A DNA stretch of 17,884 nucleotides from NCBI GenBank assembly GCA_003537645.1, contig DPRM01000135.1:121350-139233 (forward strand). The letters are read 5' to 3'. The first letter of the stretch is position 1, and every line of letters begins with the position of its first letter. A program made the translations under genes and the position numbers. The notes beneath the pieces were generated by a model. It saw only the letters and a program-made list of their open reading frames with translations, was not told the origin of the DNA and did no database searches. Source of the DNA: Prolixibacteraceae bacterium (GTDB lineage: Bacteria > Bacteroidota > Bacteroidia > Bacteroidales > Prolixibacteraceae). This document shows, piece after piece, positions 6,788 to 13,483 of this stretch.

Positions 6788-8014
6788 ATGGAAAATATTA
6801 CTGATCGGTTTCTAAGATATGTCAAGGTTTATACAACCTCTGATCCGGAAAGTTCAACCTTTCCGAGTACTGGTCGTCAATTGGCTTTTGCTGATATGCT
6901 GGCCGGTGAATTGCGCGAAATTGGGTTGACCGAAGTTACACGCGACGAGTTTGGATATGTGACTGCCACACTGCCATCGAATGTTGACCTTCAGGTTCCG
7001 GTAATTGGTTTTATATCGCACGTTGATACCAGCCCCGATTTTTCGGGGGAAAATGTAATTCCGCAGTTAGTCAGAAATTACCAGGGACAGGATTTGGTGC
7101 TGAACACTGAAGACAATCTGGTTTTAAGTCCGCTCGATTTTCCTGAATTGATGAAATATATTGGTCAGGATTTGATTACCACCGATGGTAAAACCTTGTT
7201 AGGTGCCGACGATAAAGCGGGGATTGCGGAGATTATTACTGCAATGGATCATCTGATCCGTCATCCTGAAATTAAGCATGGCAAAATCCGTATTTGCTTT
7301 ACTCCTGATGAAGAAGTAGGACATGGAACCCAATATTTTGATGTTGAGAAATTTGGTGCTGACTTTGCCTATACGCTTGATGGAGGTGAAATTGGAGAAC
7401 TCGAATACGAGAATTTCAATGCCGCCAGTGCAAAAATTACAGTGAAAGGCCGCAGCGTGCATCCCGGTTATGCAAAAAATACGATGATCAACTCGGCGCT
7501 GGTAGCCATGCAAATTGTGCAAATGCTTCCGCCGGAACAACGACCAGAATACACTACAGGTTATGAAGGTTTTTTTCACCTTACTTCTTTCGAAGGTGAT
7601 GTTTCGCTAACCAAACTTGAATTCATTATCCGCGATCACGATCTGGCTAAATTCGAAGCGAAGAAAAAGCTGATGACAGAAGTGTGCAGTTTGGTCAATC
7701 TTCGTTACGGACAAGGAACTGTATCGCTTGAAATGGCCGATCAGTATTACAACATGAAACAAAAAGTTGAGCCGGTAAAGTACATTGTCGATCTGGCCGA
7801 ACAGGCAATGAAAGATGTTGGTGTTACCCCCAAAATAAAAGCGATTCGTGGCGGAACCGATGGTGCGCAGCTTTCGTGGAAAGGCTTGCCCTGTCCGAAC
7901 ATCTTTGCCGGAGGACATAACTTTCACGGCCCATTCGAGTTTGTACCCGTACAATCGATGCAAAAAGCGGTGGAAGTGATTGTACGGATTGCAGAATTGG
8001 TGGCATCAAGATAA
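6788..8014 (+). CDS. pepT: peptidase T (tripeptide aminopeptidase)
   Basis: A 408-residue cytoplasmic M20-family metallopeptidase that removes the N-terminal residue of tripeptides using two zinc ions. It matches E. coli PepT closely in order and length: GFISHVDTSPD (metal ligand His78 and Asp80), TTDGKTLLGADDKAGIAE (bridging Asp near 141), FTPDEEVG (catalytic and ligand Glu near 175-176), YTLDGGEIGELEYENFNAA (Asp near 198), the dimerisation-domain SVHPG, IRGGTDGAQLSW, and the late FAGGHNFHGPFEF supplying the last His ligand. Two in-frame ATGs exist, at 6776 and 6788. The second is preferred because GGAGAG precedes it by 4 nt, it gives the exact family length, and the first lies inside a short repeat. 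It is probably transcribed with the preceding unknown gene, and is followed by C-rich hairpin repeats that may stop transcription. Confidence 0.95.
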   Translation: MENITDRFLRYVKVYTTSDPESSTFPSTGRQLAFADMLAGELREIGLTEVTRDEFGYVTATLPSNVDLQVPVIGFISHVDTSPDFSGENVIPQLVRNYQGQDLVLNTEDNLVLSPLDFPELMKYIGQDLITTDGKTLLGADDKAGIAEIITAMDHLIRHPEIKHGKIRICFTPDEEVGHGTQYFDVEKFGADFAYTLDGGEIGELEYENFNAASAKITVKGRSVHPGYAKNTMINSALVAMQIVQMLPPEQRPEYTTGYEGFFHLTSFEGDVSLTKLEFIIRDHDLAKFEAKKKLMTEVCSLVNLRYGQGTVSLEMADQYYNMKQKVEPVKYIVDLAEQAMKDVGVTPKIKAIRGGTDGAQLSWKGLPCPNIFAGGHNFHGPFEFVPVQSMQKAVEVIVRIAELVASR

Positions 8015-8017
8015 TAG

Positions 8018-8053
8018 AAGCCTCCCCCCAACCCCCTCCGAAAGGAGGGGGAG
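8018..8053. repeat. C-rich hairpin repeat, copy 1 (possible pepT terminator)
   Basis: Directly after pepT, CCCCCTCC (8032-8039) and GGAGGGGG (8044-8051) form a perfect 8-bp stem closed by GAAA, preceded by a C-rich arm starting AAGCC. There is no T-run after it, only an A-rich stretch, so terminator function is uncertain. A related element in opposite orientation lies 65 bp downstream. Similar CCCCCTCCGAAAGGAGGGGG-type elements are, from memory, scattered through many Bacteroidota genomes. Confidence 0.65.
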
Positions 8054-8069
8054 AAAAACGCAAATTGGA

Positions 8070-8090
8070 ACATTTAAGCATTAAACAATG
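8070..8090. repeat. weak 7-nt periodic repeat between the C-rich hairpins
   Basis: Three heptamers, ACATTTA, AGCATTA and AACAATG, run without a gap in the middle of the pepT-tilS spacer. Similarity between units is moderate and the count low. The rest of the spacer shows no coding potential. Confidence 0.3.
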
Positions 8091-8118
8091 ACTTTCAAAA
8101 TATATTTGCCGAGCTTTT

Positions 8119-8156
8119 AAAGCCTCCCCTTTCGGGGGAGGTTTGGTGGGGGCTTT
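8119..8156. repeat. C-rich hairpin repeat, copy 2, inverted
   Basis: The inner stem CCTCCCC (8123-8129) pairs with GGGGAGG (8135-8141) around a TTTCG loop, and outer AAAGCC (8119-8124) can pair with GGCTTT (8151-8156). Read on the minus strand it resembles copy 1 (AGCC, then C-rich, CCAA, C-rich, GAAAGG, G-rich). It ends 18 bp before the tilS ATG, so in the tilS mRNA it could form a strong 5' hairpin near the ribosome binding region. Confidence 0.6.
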
Positions 8157-8174
8157 AACTTTATACTTTTCCGA

Positions 8175-9497
8175 ATGGTCGAGCAATTTCTAAAATACAT
8201 TCACAATGAGAAACTGTTTCACTCGTCGCAGGTGGTGCTGCTGGCAGTGAGCGGTGGCGCCGATTCAATGCTGATGTTGCATTTGTTTGCCAATGCTGGT
8301 TTTTCGGTAGCGGTTGCTCATTGCAATTTTTGCTTGCGCGGAAACGAATCGGATGGCGACGAACAATTTGTTTCAGACTATTGCGATCGGCATAATCTGG
8401 CTTTTCATACCCAAAAATTCAGTACCGAAGAATATTCTAAACTCGAAGGTATTTCGATTGAAATGGCTGCCCGCGATTTGCGCTACGACTGGTTTAACGA
8501 TCTGATTGAAAGGCATGGTTACGATTTTCTGGCAACAGCACATCATCAGGACGATGTAATCGAGACTTTCATGATCAACCTTTCCAGAGGAAGTGGCATC
8601 AAGGGCTTGAGCGGTATTCAGCCCAAATCAGGAAAAATTATAAGGCCGATGTTGTTTACCAACCGGGCCGAAATTCTGGAATACTGCCAGCGAATGTCAA
8701 TTGATTACCGAACCGATTCAACAAATCAGGAAACCATATATAAACGAAACCTGATTCGTCAGGAAATATTACCCTTGCTCGAACAAGTAAATCCGGCCTT
8801 CAGGAGAAATGCACTGAAAACCATTGGGAACCTGCACGAAACAGGGCAGCTTTTTCTGCAGCGGATGAGCGAAATTAAAGCGATGGTTTTTTCTGAAGAT
8901 GCACAAGGGGTAATGATTAACATTGAAAAACTTCAAAACCTGAATCCGTTGCGCACAATTCTGTTTGAGCTAATCCGTGAATTTGGATTTCAGGCTGAAC
9001 AGATTGACGACATTATTGATTCGTTAAACAAAGAATCGGGCCGTAAATTCTTTTCCGAAGATTACCGTTTGGTGAAAGATCGCGAATATCTGCTGATTTC
9101 TCCCATCAGAACGAAACAGGAGCGGATTTTTTACATTGAAGAAGATTGTATAAAAATGAGTTCACCCCTTCATTTTTCGCTTGAAAAATTTGAAAGAACT
9201 CCTGATTTCAGGTTTTCAACAAACCCGAATATGGTTGATCTGGATCTGGATAAACTTATTTTTCCCCTGATTATCAGGCATTGGAACGAAGGCGAATATT
9301 TCCAACCCCTCGGTATGACAGGGCTAAAAAAGTTAAGCGATTTCTTTATCGACGAGAAGTACTCCATTCCGGAGAAAGAAAATGCCTGGATTTTAGCCAG
9401 CGGCAACCAACTGGTTTGGATAGTCGGTAAACGCATGGATAACCGGTTTAAAATTACTGCGAAAACGAAGCGGATTCTGAGGATTAAGCTTGTCTGA
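8175..9497 (+). CDS. tilS: tRNA(Ile)-lysidine synthetase
   Basis: A 440-residue cytoplasmic N-type ATP pyrophosphatase that attaches lysine to C34 of tRNA(Ile) with anticodon CAU, changing it from reading AUG to AUA; the family is generally essential. The PP-loop SGGADS (26-31) follows a strand, VVLLAV. The family phrase AHCNFCLRGNESDGDEQFV lies near residues 48-66, ATAHHQDDVIETFMINLSRG is the next conserved block, and IRPML and YKRNLIRQEILP follow. The C-terminal TilS domain is recognisable as IRHWNEGEYFQPLGM, KKLSDFFIDEK and VWIVGKRMDNRFKI. ATG 8175 places the PP-loop at the usual distance from the N-terminus. The leader is unusual because the C-rich hairpin repeat ends only 18 bp upstream and no Shine-Dalgarno sequence is seen. 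It converges on hemF, with 26 bp between the stops. Confidence 0.95.
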   Translation: MVEQFLKYIHNEKLFHSSQVVLLAVSGGADSMLMLHLFANAGFSVAVAHCNFCLRGNESDGDEQFVSDYCDRHNLAFHTQKFSTEEYSKLEGISIEMAARDLRYDWFNDLIERHGYDFLATAHHQDDVIETFMINLSRGSGIKGLSGIQPKSGKIIRPMLFTNRAEILEYCQRMSIDYRTDSTNQETIYKRNLIRQEILPLLEQVNPAFRRNALKTIGNLHETGQLFLQRMSEIKAMVFSEDAQGVMINIEKLQNLNPLRTILFELIREFGFQAEQIDDIIDSLNKESGRKFFSEDYRLVKDREYLLISPIRTKQERIFYIEEDCIKMSSPLHFSLEKFERTPDFRFSTNPNMVDLDLDKLIFPLIIRHWNEGEYFQPLGMTGLKKLSDFFIDEKYSIPEKENAWILASGNQLVWIVGKRMDNRFKITAKTKRILRIKLV

Positions 9498-9523
9498 CGA
9501 CTCTTTTTTCCCAAAGTGTCTAT

Positions 9524-10411
9524 CTAAATCCAATCAATCCCTTTCATCAGTAGCTCCTGAGTTTTTGCTTCGGGGCTACCCGGTTCGGGTTGATATTGAT
9601 ACACCCATTCCACTTCGGCAGGTAAACTAACCAGTATGGATTCGATGTTGCCATCCGATTCCAATCCGAATTTGGTGCCGCGATCGTGAATCAGGTTAAA
9701 CTCCACGTACCGGCCTCTACGAATTTTCTGCCACCTTTTCTGAGCTTCAGTAAACGGCTGATGTCCGTTGTCTTTCATTAAGCGGCTGTAAATTATCGGG
9801 TAAGCATTGGCCAGGTCAGAAGTCAGCTTAAGCATTTTCTCGAGGTCAATCTCTCCTGATGTCTGAATCCGATCAAAGAAAATTCCACCAACTCCACGTG
9901 TTTCCTGACGATGTGGAAGATAGAAATAGTCGTCGGCCCAGGTTTTCCATTCCGGATAAAATGAAGTATCGTACTTGTCGCAAATGTCTTTCAGGGTTTG
10001 ATGAAACCAGCGGGCTTCATCCGGATTGATGTAAGTGGGAGTGAGGTCGATGCCGCCACCAAACCACGAAGAACCGTTGTCGAGACTGAAATGCCTGACG
10101 TTCATGTGAATGGTTGGAACAAAAGGATTTCCGGAGTGAAGAATGGACGAAACACCTGTTGCTGCGAACGAATTTGCATTCTCGCCCAGCAGATTGGCCA
10201 TGTTTTCGTTAAAACTGCCCCGGACATGTGAAAAATTGACACCGGCTTTTTCGATGATTGAGCCGTTTTGCATCACACAGGTCAGACCCGAGCCTATCTC
10301 TTTTTCCCAGGCGTCTTCAGTGAATTTGGCGGTTCCATCGGCTTCTTCCAGTGTGCAGCAAATTGTTTTTTGTATGTTTTTGTAAATAGCGGCAGTTTTC
10401 GATACGTTCAC
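9524..10411 (-). CDS. hemF: oxygen-dependent coproporphyrinogen III oxidase
   Basis: A soluble enzyme that oxidatively decarboxylates coproporphyrinogen III to protoporphyrinogen IX using O2. From the GTG at 10411 it has 295 residues, against 299 in E. coli HemF. Landmarks in order are AGVNFSHVRG (56-65), PTIHMNVRHF (99-108, active-site His/Asn/Arg), WFGGGIDLTP (116-125), YFYLPHRQETRGVGGIFFD, RRGRYVEFNLIHDRGTKFGL, ESILVSLPAEVEW and YQPEPGSPEA. No ATG lies at a sensible place. The frame is open to a TTG at 10474, but that would add 21 residues encoded partly by an intergenic palindromic repeat, so the GTG, which starts where the family alignment starts, is preferred. It is the last gene of the haem cluster in the direction of transcription and duplicates the HemN reaction under air. 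Confidence 0.92.
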   Translation of the reverse strand: MNVSKTAAIYKNIQKTICCTLEEADGTAKFTEDAWEKEIGSGLTCVMQNGSIIEKAGVNFSHVRGSFNENMANLLGENANSFAATGVSSILHSGNPFVPTIHMNVRHFSLDNGSSWFGGGIDLTPTYINPDEARWFHQTLKDICDKYDTSFYPEWKTWADDYFYLPHRQETRGVGGIFFDRIQTSGEIDLEKMLKLTSDLANAYPIIYSRLMKDNGHQPFTEAQKRWQKIRRGRYVEFNLIHDRGTKFGLESDGNIESILVSLPAEVEWVYQYQPEPGSPEAKTQELLMKGIDWI

Positions 10412-10436
10412 AAGATTATTTTTTGTATTAATAAAA

Positions 10437-10463
10437 TGTCCGTCAGCTAAAGCAGACGGCAAA
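10437..10463 (-). repeat. REP-like palindrome, copy A (minus orientation)
   Basis: On the minus strand this reads TTTGCCGTC-TGC-TTTA-GC-TGACGGACA (27 nt). CCGTC pairs with GACGG, then a T:T mismatch, then GC with GC, around a TTTA loop. It shares its outer bases TTTGCCGT and ACGGACA with copy B, and the stem changes are partly compensatory. It lies about 25 bp upstream of the hemF GTG. Confidence 0.65.
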
Positions 10464-10498
10464 GAATAGCTCAATTCTAATCAAAAGCCCCAATATCC

Positions 10499-10526
10499 TT
10501 TGCCGTTTGCCTTTAGGCAACGGACA
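10499..10526 (+). repeat. REP-like palindrome, copy B (plus orientation)
   Basis: CCGTT-T-GCC-TTTA-GGC-AACGG forms an 8-bp stem with one bulged T, flanked by the same TTTG and ACA ends as copy A. The copies face away from each other across 35 bp, the arrangement seen in REP/BIME units. No RAYT-type transposase is in this window. Confidence 0.65.
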
Positions 10527-10602
10527 CGAGAACAAAATCAAAGCATTTATAGTTATTTACTTCGCGTCATTGGGAAATTCTGAATGTGCAATTAAATGAC
10601 TA
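10527..10602. other. hemG-hemF spacer outside the palindromes
   Basis: These 76 bases between the hemG stop and palindrome copy B are A/T-rich and hold no open frame, clear promoter or terminator that I can support. The whole hemG-hemF gap (10412-10602) is the longest within the haem cluster apart from the hemL downstream gap. Confidence 0.4.
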
Positions 10603-11988
10603 TTAATGACCGTTGATTTTCCCAATCAGTTCTTCGGCAATCGTGCGCCCCTGTTTTACCCGGTCGGACATCCCAATGCCGTCGCGAATATTTCCTGCCA
10701 AAATCAGTCCAGGGTATTTTTGCTGAAGCAGTTCAATCATTTCGAAGCGTTTTCCACTACTTTCGGTGTATTGCGGAATAGCTTTCGGATAGCGCAGAAT
10801 ACGGAGCATATCTGGATGTAGCGAACGGTTGCTCATCATTCGGGGAAGATCCTTGTTTATGAGCGACTCAATCTCGTAATTATCCATTCCGGCAATATCG
10901 GGGCGTTTGGTGCCTCCCATAAAAACCGAAAGTAACGCTCCTCCTTTTGGGGCGCGGCCTTCAAAGAACGACGAGGTAAATAACACACCAAGAATATTTT
11001 TGTTTTCCCTGCCGGGAACTAATCCGCCAAATGCCTTTAATGATATACCTTTCCATTTTTCGAACCCGAGCAAAACCTGCGTAACGGCAGCATATTTCAG
11101 GTCGTTGAACGGTGCAGCTTCTTCCTCGTTCAGAAATGGCAATAAATCAGCCAACGCATAACCGCCGCAAGTGGTTACCAGACGTTTTGTTTCGAACTGA
11201 ATCATTTGTTCAGGAGTAGTAACCTGTAGCTGAAATCCGTCTCCCGATGATTTTATCATCGTTTCTGCCGAAAGCAAAAAATGCTCTTCGCCTATGGCAT
11301 CGGTCAAAGCCTTTATTAAATTTCCCAATCCACCTTTGGCCGAAAATACCTCTTTTGTCGCTTTTTTATCTCGTTCAGTTTTTGGAAGTTTTGCTTTTTT
11401 TATGGCGCCTCGAATGAAACTACCGTATTCTTGTTCCAGTTTCCAAAGTTTGGGCATTGCATAACGGGTCACCAATTCTTTCGGGTTTCCGGCGTATATT
11501 CCGGAGATAAACGGATCGATCGCATAATCGAGATAGCTTTTGCCCATCCGTCGTTTCACCAGATCGGCCAGTGTTTCGTTTGGATTGGTTCCTTTTTTGC
11601 GCCAGGGCTCGCCCAAAATTCCGAACTTATCGCCCCAGGTAAAAAGCGGGGTAGTGATGGCTGACCAAAGTCCGGAAGGAAGTGCATGCCACTGGTTATC
11701 TTTCCAGATCAGTCGCCGTTTAGCGCTCGGATCGGCTATTTCGAGTTCACATTTTCCGCCCAGATCCTCAAACAATTCAGCCATTTCAGGACTTGAGACA
11801 ACACCAGTATTTGGGCCGGTTTCATAAACAAACCCCTTTTCGCTGATGGTTTGAATCACACCTCCGGTTTTGGCCGATTTATCGATGATCAGAAAATTAA
11901 TACCAGCTTTTTTAAGGTAAAAACCCATGGTGAGGCCAGTAAGACCGGCGCCAATAATTACGATTTCGGGTTTGAGGGATTCGGCCAT
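10603..11988 (-). CDS. hemG: protoporphyrinogen oxidase, HemY-type flavoprotein
   Basis: A 461-residue FAD enzyme that oxidises protoporphyrinogen IX to protoporphyrin IX. It is the HemY-type (often symbolised hemG or hemY), not the short flavodoxin-like E. coli HemG. The N-terminal Rossmann fold is IVIIGAGLTGL (9-19) with strand 2 ending LIIDKS, so Asp36 stands where Glu is usual for ribose binding. GGVIQTISEKGFVYETGPNT is the family's second FAD contact region. VFSAKGGLGNLIKAL lies mid-chain and LAGNIRDGIGMSDRVKQG near the end is the C-terminal FAD motif. Lack of a transmembrane segment suggests peripheral membrane association at most. HemY enzymes usually use O2 as acceptor, although another acceptor cannot be excluded. 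It starts 36 bp after hemN on the same strand, consistent with one operon. Confidence 0.93.
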   Translation of the reverse strand: MAESLKPEIVIIGAGLTGLTMGFYLKKAGINFLIIDKSAKTGGVIQTISEKGFVYETGPNTGVVSSPEMAELFEDLGGKCELEIADPSAKRRLIWKDNQWHALPSGLWSAITTPLFTWGDKFGILGEPWRKKGTNPNETLADLVKRRMGKSYLDYAIDPFISGIYAGNPKELVTRYAMPKLWKLEQEYGSFIRGAIKKAKLPKTERDKKATKEVFSAKGGLGNLIKALTDAIGEEHFLLSAETMIKSSGDGFQLQVTTPEQMIQFETKRLVTTCGGYALADLLPFLNEEEAAPFNDLKYAAVTQVLLGFEKWKGISLKAFGGLVPGRENKNILGVLFTSSFFEGRAPKGGALLSVFMGGTKRPDIAGMDNYEIESLINKDLPRMMSNRSLHPDMLRILRYPKAIPQYTESSGKRFEMIELLQQKYPGLILAGNIRDGIGMSDRVKQGRTIAEELIGKINGH

Positions 11989-12007
11989 GATTAATTAGTT
12001 TGAAGAA

Positions 12008-12021
12008 TTGTAAATCGTAAA
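12008..12021. repeat. minimal 7-nt repeat in the hemN-hemG gap
   Basis: Two heptamers, TTGTAAA and TCGTAAA, sit side by side in the 36-bp gap. With only two units this is weak on its own. It is recorded because other junctions in the cluster carry clearer repeats of the same period. Confidence 0.22.
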
Positions 12022-12024
12022 CGA

Positions 12025-13401
12025 TTAAACTGGTTTTGAAAAGTTTGTTTGTCCGGCCTGAATGAGTGGATCGAACGATGCAGCAACATTGCGGATAAAC
12101 AATTGCCCATCAGGCGTGATTTGTATTTTCTCGTCTGAAAGAGTGATGATTCCGTCTGTTTCAAATTGCCGCAGTAGCTCCGGATTGTAAACAGTATGGG
12201 CTTTTACTTCTTCGGAAGTCATACCAAGGATTTCGCCCAAACGACTCCAAACGATTTGTTCGTTGCACATCAGTTCGGTAATTACTTCGCGCACAACAAC
12301 CTGCTGTTTTGAGAGTGTATAACCTTTAATGGTCGTCAGTTCGCCCTGATTAATTTTGGCGATATATTCGTCTATCGACTTCGTATTTTGCGCATAAACA
12401 CCTTCCAACTGACTAATTCCTGTGACTCCGAAAGCGTAAACCTGACCGGTGGTACGGCGTGTACAATAACCCTGGAAATTGCGGTGCAATTGTTTGTTGA
12501 TTCGTGCCACGGTAAGTTCGTCGTTGGCATTGGCATAATGGTCCATCCCGATAGCTTCGTACCCGTTTTGGGTCATCAGCGAAAACGCAGCCTCATACAT
12601 TTTTATTTTTTCGTCGGGTGCAGGAAGTCCTTCCTTCTCCAGTTTTTTCTGGATTTTACTCACCCATGGCACGTGCGCGTACGAAAAAGTCACCAGCCGG
12701 TCGGGTCTCAACTCGATAGCTTTCAGAATGGTTTCTGAAAAGTTGGCGGCTGTTTGCTTAGGTAAACCGTATATAAAATCAAGATTTACAGCCATGCCTG
12801 GCGAATCCTGCTTAAGAAAAGCAATAATATCTTTTACCGGAAGAGCAGATTTGTCGCGGTTTACTGTATCCAATACTTCATTGTTGAAATCCTGAATTCC
12901 AATGCTAAACCGGTTGAATCCTGCTTTCTTCAGTCCGGTCATCTGCTCATAAGTAAGGTAAGCCGGATTGACTTCGATGGCGATTTCAGGTTCAGGAATA
13001 AACTCGAACGTTGAAAACAATAACTCATTAATTTCCTGAAGATACTCTACCGGAATGGCGTTTGGTGTGCCACCTCCATAGTGAATTTGCGAAACCTTAC
13101 GGTTTTTATCCAATCTCGCAGTTATCATCTTAATTTCCTGAATCAGAGCTTTGTGGTAGGCTTCAACGACTTCAGCCTGACGTAATGCGTACGAATTACA
13201 TCCGCAGAAAAAGCACATTTTCAGGCAAAACGGAATGTGTATGTAGATGGAAATGTTTTGCGGGTTCCACTGATTCGATTCATCTATGGCTTTCAAATAA
13301 TCGGCAGGGCCAAACTCTTCAGTAAAGAAATTTGCCGGTGGATAGCTGGTGTACCGGGGAACCGGATGATTGTATTTTTCGAGTAATTCGCGGTTGATCA
13401 T
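12025..13401 (-). CDS. hemN: oxygen-independent coproporphyrinogen III oxidase (radical SAM)
   Basis: A 458-residue cytoplasmic radical-SAM enzyme converting coproporphyrinogen III to protoporphyrinogen IX without O2. The HemN-specific N-terminus PVPRYTSYP (14-21) precedes the iron-sulphur motif in HIPFCLKMCFFCGC, with Cys59, Cys63 and Cys66 as the CxxxCxxC ligands and Cys68 the extra cysteine typical of true HemN. IHYGGGTPN, IAIEVNPAYLT, FNRFSIGIQDFN and NLDFIYGLPKQT mark the SAM-binding barrel, and DHYANANDEL with RNFQGYCTR follow. The C-terminal HemN domain (QVVVREVITELMCN onward) is present, so this is not the HemW-type haem chaperone, which has a shorter layout and lacks Cys68. ATG 13401 fits the family start. 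It lies between hemE, 82 bp upstream, and hemG, 36 bp downstream. Confidence 0.95.
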   Translation of the reverse strand: MINRELLEKYNHPVPRYTSYPPANFFTEEFGPADYLKAIDESNQWNPQNISIYIHIPFCLKMCFFCGCNSYALRQAEVVEAYHKALIQEIKMITARLDKNRKVSQIHYGGGTPNAIPVEYLQEINELLFSTFEFIPEPEIAIEVNPAYLTYEQMTGLKKAGFNRFSIGIQDFNNEVLDTVNRDKSALPVKDIIAFLKQDSPGMAVNLDFIYGLPKQTAANFSETILKAIELRPDRLVTFSYAHVPWVSKIQKKLEKEGLPAPDEKIKMYEAAFSLMTQNGYEAIGMDHYANANDELTVARINKQLHRNFQGYCTRRTTGQVYAFGVTGISQLEGVYAQNTKSIDEYIAKINQGELTTIKGYTLSKQQVVVREVITELMCNEQIVWSRLGEILGMTSEEVKAHTVYNPELLRQFETDGIITLSDEKIQITPDGQLFIRNVAASFDPLIQAGQTNFSKPV

Positions 13402-13412
13402 AGTTGTAAATG

Positions 13413-13477
13413 TTGCGGGTTGCGAGTTGCGGGTTGCGAGTTGGTTTTACCCAAAACTCATAACCTGCAACTCGTAA
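13413..13477. repeat. heptameric TTGCGRG repeat with inverted partner between hemE and hemN
   Basis: Four perfect tandem heptamers, TTGCGGG and TTGCGAG alternating, fill 13413-13440. They are followed by the reverse complement of TTACGAG, TTGCAGG and TTATGAG (about 13457-13477). Bases 13426-13442 pair with 13455-13471 at 14 of 17 positions around a 12-nt loop, so the RNA could form a long imperfect hairpin in the hemE-hemN message. No T-run follows, so a terminator is not called. Confidence 0.7.
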
Positions 13478-13483
13478 CACTTG

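Noticed and set aside
9498..9523. Terminator between convergent tilS and hemF
   Set aside because: A short T-run is present (CTTTTTT), but no stem longer than 3 bp precedes it.
10412..10474. Extension of hemF to a TTG at 10474
   Set aside because: The 21 added codons are mostly the REP-like palindrome and spacer, and the family alignment begins at about the GTG at 10411.
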